Positions 1-6,441 are shown, numbered from the stretch's first letter. The stretch: 7,788 bases of DNA from an uncultured Chlorobiota bacterium (GCA_947311265.1 CAMZKQ010000190.1:1-7788); one strand, 5' to 3'. The notes: generated from the letters alone by a model not told the origin. Numbers and translations are program-made.

Positions 1-784
1 GGTACTGGTCGTAGTGTTGCTGATGTTTTTGGTAGGCTTTTATGCCTTTTACGCCTGGGTTTAATTTTGAGTAGAGGTAATCTATATTACTTTTTTCTTT
101 AAAGTTATTTTTCCAATATTTTTTTGGCATAAAGTATTTGCTAAGTTTAGGAATGGCTAGGCAGAATACTTTTGTATCTGGCGAAAGCAGGTCGTTATAC
201 AAGTTCATGAGCTTGGCATACCGCCCAATAGCTTTGGTATTACCGCCGTAAAGCTGAAAGGCTTTGCCTTTGAATACATATATTGAGCCTTCGTAACGGT
301 GTACTTTACCTTTTCCGTCGATGACTATTTCTGGTGGTTTTGTAGTGTCTGCAACGGCTGTGGTATCTGTATTGGCAAGGGTATCTGCTAGGTTTGGGTC
401 AAAATCGTCGCCCATGTTGCCGTCCAAGAAATTATCGTCGCCAATTTCGGGTAGCTTGCCTTTGGCGTGATATACTGCCACTTCGTTGTTGTGCAGCCCG
501 TAATGCTCTTTGAGGTAGGTGGCCGATGCTAAGAATTTATTTCTAAAAGCGAAGTTATCGGCATAGTAGAGGTCTAAACTATCGGTGTATGAGTTTACGG
601 TATCAGTGAGTCCGCTTGCGAAAAGGCTTTTTATTGAAAATGTAGGTAATTTTGTAAGGGTGCGTTTTTCGTCTGCCGAGATTGCATTTTTTGGCAAAAT
701 AAGAAATAGTAGCCCACCTGAAAAAATGAGTAATAGGAAAACTAAGATATTCAAATTATTATTAAAGTTACGCTCTTTTTTCAT
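1..784 (-). CDS. DHHW/AlgJ-like polysaccharide O-acetylation protein, partial (C-terminus off window)
   Basis: Read on the minus strand from ATG at 784-782, this is an open frame of 261 codons that leaves the window at base 1. It begins MKKERNFNNN, followed by one hydrophobic membrane anchor at about residues 11-31, so most of the protein should lie in the periplasm. Residues 36-49 (SADEKRTLTKLPTF) and 73-85 (YYADNFAFRNKFL) match the N-terminal signature of the DHHW/AlgJ/AlgX-like SGNH-hydrolase-fold family. In known members this fold transfers acetyl groups to exopolysaccharide together with an MBOAT membrane acyltransferase. The catalytic DHHW motif should come shortly after the last visible residue, so it cannot be confirmed. 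A low-complexity D/T-rich stretch at 128-150 is probably a linker. A MBOAT partner, if present, would lie outside to the left. The gene diverges from the TetR gene. Family call is fairly firm; the substrate is unknown. Confidence 0.83.
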   Translation of the reverse strand, partial: MKKERNFNNNLNILVFLLLIFSGGLLFLILPKNAISADEKRTLTKLPTFSIKSLFASGLTDTVNSYTDSLDLYYADNFAFRNKFLASATYLKEHYGLHNNEVAVYHAKGKLPEIGDDNFLDGNMGDDFDPNLADTLANTDTTAVADTTKPPEIVIDGKGKVHRYEGSIYVFKGKAFQLYGGNTKAIGRYAKLMNLYNDLLSPDTKVFCLAIPKLSKYFMPKKYWKNNFKEKSNIDYLYSKLNPGVKGIKAYQKHQQHYDQY

Positions 785-834
785 TTGATTATTTTGTTAA
801 AATATTGTTTTTATTTCGGGTGGTTATTAAAATA

Positions 835-842
835 CAAATATA
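835..842 (-). promoter_or_regulatory. Bacteroidota -7 promoter element for the DHHW gene
   Basis: On the minus strand bases 842-835 read TATATTTG, a perfect match to the Bacteroidota -7 consensus TAnnTTTG. Transcription would start near 828, giving a leader of roughly 40 nt before the ATG at 784. No clear TTG -33 box is seen at the usual spacing, so the call rests on the -7 element and its position. Confidence 0.5.
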
Positions 843-958
843 GAAATTATTTTAGATATTAGTTACTACCAATTGCAGTTGTTTAAGGTTTTATGCTGTA
901 TTAATAAAAAGTTAGTCCATAATTTCGATATACTATTAGCTGGTTAGCATTTTATTAT

Positions 959-966
959 TACATTTG
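959..966 (+). promoter_or_regulatory. Bacteroidota -7 promoter element for the TetR-DUF1295 operon
   Basis: TACATTTG followed by CA matches the TAnnTTTG(CA) -7 consensus exactly. The expected transcription start is near 973, about 75 nt upstream of the ATG at 1048. The element covers the TTG codon at 964 that would give a longer TetR frame, which argues against that start. No good -33 TTTG is visible; the short direct repeat TTAGC-TGG-TTAGC (936-948) lies roughly where one would sit. Confidence 0.6.
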
Positions 967-969
967 CAT

Positions 970-983
970 ACCAAACGGTTGGT
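970..983 (+). promoter_or_regulatory. Probable TetR-family operator
   Basis: ACCAAACGGTTGGT is a 14-bp palindrome with 12 of 14 positions symmetric: half-sites ACCAA and TTGGT around ACGG. It sits 3 bp after the -7 element and covers the predicted transcription start. This is a typical place for a TetR-family repressor to bind and control its own gene. Autoregulation by the adjacent TetR protein is inferred from symmetry and position. Confidence 0.55.
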
Positions 984-1047
984 TTGTTTTATAGATATAC
1001 ATTTTTATAGCAATAGCCATTTACTTATTAAGAACGAAAAAGCAGGC

Positions 1048-1590
1048 ATGAACTCAAAAGAAAAAATAGCCGAAACGGCCTTTCAATTATTCACACAAAA
1101 TGGGTATAAGGCTACTTCAATTGCTCAATTGGTGTCTGGGTCGGGCTTATCCAAAGGGGCATTTTACCATCATTTTGAAAGTAAAAAAGCTGTTTACCAG
1201 TATGTAATAGAGGCTTATTTTCTTTCCTTTTATAATGATTTTGATTGGACTTTGTTCATAAATTCTAACTTAAAAGAAACACGAAAAATGGTTACAGAAA
1301 TGTATATCAGTTTTGTAACTCAAATTAAAGAGATGACGCAAAATAATACGTCAAAATATTTTATCCTTTTTTTTGAAGCCTACAATAATTTAGAGGATTT
1401 TAAAATAGCAGTACAAGAATTTTATACAACGTTTAAGGCCATTCTAAGCCATAAAATAGAAGCCGAAAAAAGGGGCTCAAAAAAAGCTGCCGAAGACGAA
1501 GCGATGCAACTAATCGTAAAATTTGAAGGTCTATTTTTTTGGTTTTCGGTGTTTCCTAATGAAAATATTCATCACTACTTAAATAATTAA
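1048..1590 (+). CDS. TetR/AcrR-family transcriptional regulator
   Basis: This 180-residue protein has the length and layout of a TetR-family dimeric repressor. Residues 4-50 form the DNA-binding domain: a first helix KEKIAETAFQLFTQNGY, then the helix-turn-helix at about 23-42 with the signature GLSKGAFYHHFESKK. The rest (about 55-180) is helical and aromatic-rich, the ligand-binding and dimerisation part, which varies between members and gives no ligand here. The ATG at 1048 is chosen because the protein then begins in the usual way just before helix 1; a TTG at 964 would add 28 unrelated residues and lies inside the promoter. The stop is 3 nt before the DUF1295 gene, so the two are almost certainly cotranscribed. 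The palindrome at 970-983 is a likely self-operator. Family certain, effector unknown. Confidence 0.93.
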   Translation: MNSKEKIAETAFQLFTQNGYKATSIAQLVSGSGLSKGAFYHHFESKKAVYQYVIEAYFLSFYNDFDWTLFINSNLKETRKMVTEMYISFVTQIKEMTQNNTSKYFILFFEAYNNLEDFKIAVQEFYTTFKAILSHKIEAEKRGSKKAAEDEAMQLIVKFEGLFFWFSVFPNENIHHYLNN

Positions 1591-1593
1591 ATT

Positions 1594-2283
1594 ATGGATT
1601 TATACACTCAAAAAACAAAAAGTATCCCTCAAAAAACAGTTATAATTATTATAGAAATTGCCTTAATAGCCCTATCGTATTGGATTTTATTTAAAGGGGG
1701 CGGGGAAGTAATCCTAAAAAAAATAGGATTAAATGTAAGCACAGGCGAGCAAGAAAGTCGGAAAATAATTATCGTTTTTTCATTAATCGTATTTGTAAGA
1801 ATGACATTTATGATGTTGTATCTATTGAAACGAAAAATCCCTTGGGAAGAATCATTTTCAGTGCCAATGGCGTTTGCATTGTATTTTATTGGCTTCCCAT
1901 TATTGGTCATTAATAGGGCAATCCCAATTGATGGGGTAGATTATGGTGCAATTTTGATATTTATACTTGGTTCAGGATTAAATACGGTTAGCGAATTACA
2001 ACGGCATTTTTGGAAAAAGCATAGCGAAAATAAGGGGCAGCTTTATACTGTTGGTTTATTCAAGTATGCCATGCACATTAATTATTTTGGAGATATTTTA
2101 TGGGTGGCGGCTTACGCTATTATTACCCGAAACTACTACGCAATAGCAATTCCAATGCTTTTGTTGTGCCTTTTTGTGTTTTGGAATATCCCTACATTAG
2201 ACAAATATTTAGCCCAGCACTATAAAGGGCAATTTGAAGCCTATGCCAAAAAAACTAAAAAATTAATCCCTTTTATTTACTAA
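1594..2283 (+). CDS. DUF1295 / steroid reductase-like integral membrane protein
   Basis: A 229-residue inner-membrane protein with about six hydrophobic segments (15-33, 57-78, 89-107, 117-134, 161-177, 181-198). The C-terminal half matches the DUF1295 family, related to steroid 5-alpha-reductases and isoprenylcysteine carboxyl methyltransferases. It has SELQRHFWKKHSENKGQL (133-150), then GLFKYAMHINYFGD (154-167), and an amphipathic end QFEAYAKKTKKLIPFIY (213-229). Most family members read RHPNYFGE where this one reads MHINYFGD: the histidine, Asn-Tyr and the acidic position are kept, while the Arg and Pro are lost. Members are presumed to act on lipid-like substrates using a bound cofactor, but the reaction here is unknown. 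It follows the TetR gene by 3 nt and is its likely regulatory target. An isoprenylcysteine methyltransferase-type annotation is the main alternative. Confidence 0.82.
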   Translation: MDLYTQKTKSIPQKTVIIIIEIALIALSYWILFKGGGEVILKKIGLNVSTGEQESRKIIIVFSLIVFVRMTFMMLYLLKRKIPWEESFSVPMAFALYFIGFPLLVINRAIPIDGVDYGAILIFILGSGLNTVSELQRHFWKKHSENKGQLYTVGLFKYAMHINYFGDILWVAAYAIITRNYYAIAIPMLLLCLFVFWNIPTLDKYLAQHYKGQFEAYAKKTKKLIPFIY

Positions 2284-2307
2284 TCCACAGACTGCTGCCT
2301 AAGCAAT

Positions 2308-4224
2308 TTGAAACGGCTCGATAATGAAAACGGCAATTATTTTAAACCTAACAAAAAATTGTCGTTTAAATATTTAGAAAATCAAAATTTAATTATTACT
2401 TTTGGCAAAAGAGGTATTTTTATCCAATTAAGTACTCCAATGCCTAACGCTACTAAGGAAAATACAACGCAAAAGATACCCTACTCCATTGTTTTTCATC
2501 GGGGGCAAAAGCGAATTGCTTTTAAAGTAAGCAAAGGGGAGGCATTAGTCAAAGCAATCCGGAAAGTACCCGGTCGGCAATGGAGCAAAACCCTTACGAG
2601 CTGGCATATCCCCTACTCTACAAATGCGCTGGTAAAACTCAATAAACAGCTAGGTAATGGCTATGCTTTTTTCAACCTAAAATTGGCTAAACAAAAGGAA
2701 AAACCGCTAGCTCAACACCCTAGCCCAATTATAGAGCAGCAAAATAAAATTATTGTACTATACAGCCAAAGCCTTGCCTTACGGAAATTAAGCCCCCATA
2801 CAATCGCAATTTATTTGCCTTTTTTTAAAGCTTTTCTTGCAGATATTTCGCCTAAATTACCCGAAGCACTCAGCTCGGAGGAGGTCGTTAATTTTGTAAA
2901 TACCGAACATGAACAATTAAGTATTTCGGAAACGGTTTTTCGACAAAAAATATCTGCAATAAAATATTTCTATGAAAAAGTGCTGGGACGAAATACTATT
3001 TATTTTAAAAATATAACGGCACCTATTATTATTAAAAAGCCTACAACTTTAACTTTTGCAGCAATCGAAAACGAATTAATGCCAATAAAATCTGCCACAG
3101 ATAAGCTCCTACTCTATTTTGCCTATTGCATTGGTGCTAATGCCAAGCAGCTTAGCCAGCTGGAAAAAGCAACGGTAAAAAATATCTACACTAATTTACT
3201 GGCTCAAAAGAATAGACCAGCGGCCACCTTCCTTAAAAAGGAATTGCATACACATTATAATAAGCACCCACTAAACCACTTTATTTTCGAGCAAAAAGAA
3301 GGCACTGTTTATACCGAAAAAGTATTGAGAAACAAGATATTACAACTTACAGGTAAGTATAAATTAGTAACGGTATATAAGAAACAATTTCAGAATTTGC
3401 TCGACCAGTCCGAATTGAGTACCAATACCCAAAAAAATTACCTTAGTTTATTTTTGAGTTTCCTCAAATATTTTAATTTTAGACACCCCGCATTGATTGG
3501 GCAAGATTCGGTAGCCTTATTTTTTGAAAAGAAAAATTTTACAGAAAGCACACAAAATAACTACATAAATGCACTTAAATTTTATTATAAAAATGCACTC
3601 CGTCGGCAGCTAGACCCACGAAAAATTGTCCGCCCAAAAAGTAAAACGACACTCCCCAAAACCCTCTCCAAAGAAGAGGTAAAAACAATTATTAACAGCA
3701 TCAGCAACATAAAGCACAAGGCAATTATCGCTCTAATTTACTCTGCAGGGTTACGAAGAGGAGAGCTTATTCGCCTAAAAATAGGCGATATCCTATCGGA
3801 TAGGAAATTAATACAAATTACACAAGCCAAAGGCAAAAAAGACAGGCTTTCTCTTTTGTCAGATTACGTACTAACCATTCTGCGTGGATATTACAAAGCA
3901 TACCACCCCAAAGATTTTTTATTTGAGGGGGCAAAGGGCAATGAATATAGTGCTTCTTCGATGAGCAAAATCCTCAAAAGGGCGGCTCAAAAAGCAGGTA
4001 TCCGTCGCAATGTAAACTTACACATGCTAAGGCACAGTTTTGCCACCCACCTGATTGATGATGGGCTCGATATTAGCTATGTACAACAGTTACTTGGGCA
4101 CAGTTGCATAAAAACGACAGAACGCTACATACATGTTTCCACCCGAGATTTCTCTAAAATAATAAACCCAATAGATAAAATAATGAACAATTTTATGGAT
4201 AACACTAAAAAATCAGGGCCCTAG
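2308..4224 (+). CDS. Long tyrosine recombinase with a degenerate first and an active second recombinase unit
   Basis: A 638-residue site-specific recombinase, about twice the usual XerC/D size. Residues 58-115 (RGQKRIAF, VPGRQWSKTLTSWHIP) form the small N-terminal domain common in Bacteroidota integrases. Residues 147-235 look like a SAM-like core-binding domain, and 245-350 align with the start of a catalytic domain but lack its residues (GANAKQL, 276-282, where GLRRGEL is expected). A second core-binding domain spans 354-435 and a complete catalytic domain 450-625. The latter has R483 in GLRRGEL, K508 in AKGKKDR, H572/R575 in HMLRHSFATHL, H598 in LLGHS and nucleophile Y607 in TTERYIHV. There is no IntI-type insertion between K508 and H572. 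The TTG at 2308 is the first usable start after an in-frame stop at 2281; ATG at 2440 (594 residues) is possible and still keeps all recognised domains. It lies 24 nt after the DUF1295 gene with no promoter seen. Confidence 0.92.
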   Translation: MKRLDNENGNYFKPNKKLSFKYLENQNLIITFGKRGIFIQLSTPMPNATKENTTQKIPYSIVFHRGQKRIAFKVSKGEALVKAIRKVPGRQWSKTLTSWHIPYSTNALVKLNKQLGNGYAFFNLKLAKQKEKPLAQHPSPIIEQQNKIIVLYSQSLALRKLSPHTIAIYLPFFKAFLADISPKLPEALSSEEVVNFVNTEHEQLSISETVFRQKISAIKYFYEKVLGRNTIYFKNITAPIIIKKPTTLTFAAIENELMPIKSATDKLLLYFAYCIGANAKQLSQLEKATVKNIYTNLLAQKNRPAATFLKKELHTHYNKHPLNHFIFEQKEGTVYTEKVLRNKILQLTGKYKLVTVYKKQFQNLLDQSELSTNTQKNYLSLFLSFLKYFNFRHPALIGQDSVALFFEKKNFTESTQNNYINALKFYYKNALRRQLDPRKIVRPKSKTTLPKTLSKEEVKTIINSISNIKHKAIIALIYSAGLRRGELIRLKIGDILSDRKLIQITQAKGKKDRLSLLSDYVLTILRGYYKAYHPKDFLFEGAKGNEYSASSMSKILKRAAQKAGIRRNVNLHMLRHSFATHLIDDGLDISYVQQLLGHSCIKTTERYIHVSTRDFSKIINPIDKIMNNFMDNTKKSGP

Positions 4225-4265
4225 TTTCATACTCCAATTTTAATAACAAGATATTTAAAATTTGT

Positions 4266-4326
4266 AATTATCCTTGTTATACAGTGGGATAGCACCGTTC
4301 CCACTTTAGTAAATATAACGGTAATT
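4266..4326 (+). repeat. attC-like imperfect hairpin 1 with extrahelical bases
   Basis: The left arm AATTATCCTTGTTATA (4266-4281) pairs with the right arm TATAACGGTAATT (4314-4326). All 13 bases of the right arm pair, and T4271, T4274 and T4275 bulge out. Inside, AGTGGGA (4283-4289) pairs perfectly with TCCCACT (4299-4305) around a 9-nt loop, separated from the outer stem by an asymmetric internal loop (4306-4313). Bulged bases on one strand plus an unpaired spacer resemble integron attC sites folded as single strands. No T-run follows, so this is not an ordinary terminator. The right arm includes the first bases of the 18-bp repeat. Confidence 0.5.
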
Positions 4327-4336
4327 AAACAAAATA
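4319..4336 (+). repeat. 18-bp direct repeat, copy 1
   Basis: CGGTAATTAAACAAAATA occurs exactly here and again at 6488-6505, 2,169 bp downstream in the same orientation. Including the preceding three bases (TAA here, TAG there) the match is 20 of 21. Here it overlaps the right arm of hairpin 1 and is followed by an A-rich stretch, not a start codon. Confidence 0.85.
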
Positions 4337-4562
4337 AACTAAAAAAAACAACGGGGGTACGCAAGTATATTCGATATGTGCAATTGCATATAACAGTAAT
4401 AAATAATCTTATGGCGAAAAAGAGAAACGGAAGAAGTCCACCATAGAAGGTAGTTTTTTCAAAAAAACAGGAAAAATCTGAACAGCCTGTATAAACAAAA
4501 AAGTAAGACGAGTTACTGAAAATCGTAAAGAGTAAGAAGAAATTATTAAAATTGATATTAAA

Positions 4563-5036
4563 ATGAATAAATTTTTAAAACTTGCAACAATTTTATTGTT
4601 TGTTATGGGAATATTTAATCAACCTTTATTTGCAAATCTCATTGATGAAGAATCAAATAAAAGTTTAGAATCGGCAATACAAAACATAGAACAGGAAACT
4701 CCAAACGACGTAATTTTAAATAATCAAAAAATACAGGTGGATAAAGATAAATTAAACCTCAGAGAAAAATTTATCTTAAAACAAGCTGTTAAAAAAATTA
4801 AAGCAAAAACTGAGAAGGAAGAAACTACTCCTAAAAGTCAATTAGTTGCACTTTTGCTGGTTTTATTTCTTGGAGTAATGGGAATACACCGATTTTATTT
4901 AGGTTACACCGGAATAGGAGTTATACAGTTGCTCACCCTCGGTGGTTGTGGTATTTGGGCACTTGTTGACCTTATAATGATATTAACAGGTGATTTAAAA
5001 CCAGCAGACGGCAGTGATTATGACCCTAAATTTTAA
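4563..5036 (+). CDS. TM2 domain-containing membrane protein with signal peptide
   Basis: A 157-residue protein. Residues 1-24 form a Sec signal peptide (KFLK, hydrophobic core, probable cleavage after LFA). Residues 25-90 are a hydrophilic, charged region, probably extracytoplasmic. Residues 91-143 are a typical TM2 domain: helix 1 (about 92-106), the family signature GIHRFYLGYTG (107-117), helix 2 (about 118-141) with LLTLGGCGIWALVDLIMI and conserved D136. TM2 proteins are small two-helix membrane proteins with no well-defined bacterial role, often encoded next to DUF2752 genes, as here. The ATG at 4563 gives a normal signal peptide. The 3' end overlaps the next gene by 17 nt. It appears to be the first cargo gene after the recombinase. 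Domain call firm, function unknown. Confidence 0.92.
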   Translation: MNKFLKLATILLFVMGIFNQPLFANLIDEESNKSLESAIQNIEQETPNDVILNNQKIQVDKDKLNLREKFILKQAVKKIKAKTEKEETTPKSQLVALLLVLFLGVMGIHRFYLGYTGIGVIQLLTLGGCGIWALVDLIMILTGDLKPADGSDYDPKF

Positions 5037-5436
5037 CTCCAAGCTGACTCTGTATTATAGATTTGCATTAATAGGAATTTTTATATCAGTTCCTATTATG
5101 CTAATTCTATTACCAGCAGACTATTTTGATACAGGAGAGAGCATAAGTGTTTTTGAACAATTAGGGTATAAAGATTATTATTCGAAGGGCATGACAAGAG
5201 CAGTAATGCACTTAATTCATTTTGATTTTAAAATTGCCTGGGGTTTTAATAAAATTGCATTTATTGTCTATCCACTATTATCTTTCATTTATTTGCATTA
5301 TTTTATAAAGCATATCTATAAAGTTAACAAAAAGTATTTTCCAAATAATCAATTTTTAATAAAACTGAATACAAAAATTTTGTCTTATTTAAAATTAACA
5401 GGAAAATTTAAATTTAAGCATAAAAAAGATAGTTAA
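5020..5436 (+). CDS. DUF2752-like small membrane protein
   Basis: A 138-residue protein with two likely membrane segments, about residues 13-32 (FALIGIFISVPIMLILL) and 76-97 (NKIAFIVYPLLSFIYLHYFI). Between them lies GMTRAVMHLIHFDFKIAWGFN, which matches the DUF2752 pattern G-TRA---L-HGDF--A---N. Most DUF2752 proteins have a CPxCG motif just before TRA; here that place reads DYYSKGMTRA, so both cysteines are gone. The C-terminus (98-138) is Lys-rich and probably cytoplasmic. ATG at 5020 is preferred over an in-frame GTG at 5014. It starts inside the TM2 gene, 17 nt before that gene's end, which suggests translational coupling and a shared role with the TM2 protein. Family assignment is moderate because the core motif is altered. 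Confidence 0.72.
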   Translation: MTLNFNSKLTLYYRFALIGIFISVPIMLILLPADYFDTGESISVFEQLGYKDYYSKGMTRAVMHLIHFDFKIAWGFNKIAFIVYPLLSFIYLHYFIKHIYKVNKKYFPNNQFLIKLNTKILSYLKLTGKFKFKHKKDS

Positions 5437-5448
5437 TATAAAATGTCG

Positions 5449-5456
5449 TAGCTTTG
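5449..5456 (+). promoter_or_regulatory. Bacteroidota -7 promoter element for the Rpn-like nuclease gene
   Basis: TAGCTTTG followed by CA is an exact match to TAnnTTTG(CA). Transcription would begin near 5463, about 16 nt before the ATG at 5479. It lies in the 42-nt gap after the DUF2752 gene, so the nuclease gene probably has its own transcript. No clear -33 box was seen. Confidence 0.6.
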
Positions 5457-5478
5457 CAGTTTAATAAATATTAGAAAA

Positions 5479-6411
5479 ATGAAAAAAAACTTAATAAATT
5501 CACACGACAGATTTTTCAAAGAACTATTTTCTAAAAAAGAGGAAGTAAGCGAATTTGTGGAAAAAACATTTCCGGCAGAAATTGCTAAAAACTTAGATTT
5601 AGAGACATTAGAACTTGATAAAACTGAATACGTGGACAGTAAATTGAGAACAAGTTTTTCTGATGTGGTATATAATTGTAAATATGGCAATGAAACGAAT
5701 GTTAAAATCTCATTATTATTTGAGCATAAAAGTCACCCCGAAAGCTATCCGCATTTACAGCTTTTGGGGTACATGCTCAAAATTTGGGAAATACAAATTA
5801 AGCAGAAGGAAGAATTAACGCCTGTAATCCCTATAATTTTCTATCACGGAAAGAAAAAATGGAACAATAAACCATTTGAAAAGTATTTTAACGGGACAGA
5901 TAAAGCTCTGCAAAGATTTATTCCAAAATTTGATTACCAGCTAATTGACACATCTGATTTTACAGATGCAGAGATAATCAAGCTCTTTAAAAGTCTGCAA
6001 TTACAGATAGGTATTCTCGTGATGAAAAATATTTTTAACGAGCAGAAAATATTACAGGAAGTCAATACGATATTTGCAGGATTAAATCAATTATTACAAA
6101 CCCAACAAGGTGAAAAGTTTTTTGAAACAATTGTAGCCTATTTGCTATATGCCACAGAAATTGACACCGAAAAATATGTAGAAAAGATGAAAACAATATC
6201 AATCAGAGGAACAGAAAAGTTCGTTTCAACAGCGATGAAACTTGAAATGAAAGGCGAAAAACGAGGTTTAATAAGAGGAATTGAAAAAGTTGCTTTTAAT
6301 TTAATTCTAAAAGGATTTGACAACAAATTCATTAACGAAGCGACAGGACTAACAAACGACAAAATTAATTATTTAAGAAAAGCAGAAAAACTTAATATTG
6401 ACCTTGACTAA
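5479..6411 (+). CDS. Rpn/YhgA-like PD-(D/E)XK nuclease (transposase_31-type)
   Basis: A 310-residue cytoplasmic protein of the Rpn family (recombination-promoting nuclease, also annotated YhgA-like or PD-(D/E)XK family transposase). It begins with the family N-terminus HDRFFKELFSKKE (9-21). The nuclease core follows: D62 in SFSDVVYN, then E82-H83-K84 in LLFEHKSHPE (80-89), giving the D...ExK metal-binding triad. HLQLLGYMLKIWE (92-104) and PIIFYHGKKKW (118-128) are the usual next blocks. The C-terminal third is helical, with the charged segment GEKRGLIRGIEK (259-270) typical of family tails. Studied E. coli Rpn proteins cleave DNA and raise RecA-independent recombination; proposed roles include mobile-element and defence functions. 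All core residues are present, so it should be active. It has its own promoter and is the last gene of the first repeat-bounded unit. Confidence 0.9.
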   Translation: MKKNLINSHDRFFKELFSKKEEVSEFVEKTFPAEIAKNLDLETLELDKTEYVDSKLRTSFSDVVYNCKYGNETNVKISLLFEHKSHPESYPHLQLLGYMLKIWEIQIKQKEELTPVIPIIFYHGKKKWNNKPFEKYFNGTDKALQRFIPKFDYQLIDTSDFTDAEIIKLFKSLQLQIGILVMKNIFNEQKILQEVNTIFAGLNQLLQTQQGEKFFETIVAYLLYATEIDTEKYVEKMKTISIRGTEKFVSTAMKLEMKGEKRGLIRGIEKVAFNLILKGFDNKFINEATGLTNDKINYLRKAEKLNIDLD

Positions 6412-6441
6412 ACTGATAGACAGAACATAAGCACATATCAT

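Larger units (their letters stand above)
4225..4562. other. 338-nt non-coding region between recombinase and cargo, candidate attachment region
   Basis: No convincing gene lies here. It holds a complex hairpin (4266-4326), the first copy of the 18-bp repeat (4319-4336), a 16/18 palindrome (4375-4392), an A-rich leader before the TM2 gene and a T6-C-A7 tract at 4454-4467. By position, just 3' of a same-orientation recombinase and before the cargo, it is where an integron-like primary attachment site would be expected. No clean TAnnTTTG promoter for the TM2 gene was found; TATATTCG at 4366-4373 is the nearest match. Confidence 0.45.

Noticed and set aside
585..788. Plus-strand open frame of 67 codons
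   Set aside because: Antisense to the well-supported DHHW gene on the minus strand; no family features.
964..1047. N-terminal extension of the TetR protein from TTG 964
   Set aside because: The TTG lies inside the TACATTTG promoter element and the operator palindrome falls within the extension. The 28 extra residues match nothing in the family, whose usual start fits ATG 1048.
1629..1910. Minus-strand open frame of 93 codons
   Set aside because: Antisense shadow of the DUF1295 gene; low-complexity Ile/Asn-rich product.
2308..4224. Canonical integron integrase (IntI)
   Set aside because: The distance from KDR (513) to HMLRH (572) is about 58 residues with no room for the extra helix that defines IntI; it is of XerC/D-like length.
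4411..4446. 11-codon frame MAKKRNGRSPP in the intergenic region
   Set aside because: Too short, no support beyond a start and stop. The following sequence in that frame is Lys-rich with several stops; a decayed gene remnant is possible but cannot be shown.
4453..4468. GTTTTTT-C-AAAAAAAC as a terminator or hairpin
   Set aside because: Pure A/T homopolymer pairing with a one-base centre cannot form a stable hairpin loop; at most a bent-DNA tract.
5433..5690. Minus-strand open frame of 85 codons
   Set aside because: Antisense to the Rpn nuclease gene's 5' end; no recognisable protein.
6138..6362. Minus-strand open frame of 74 codons
   Set aside because: Antisense shadow within the Rpn nuclease gene.
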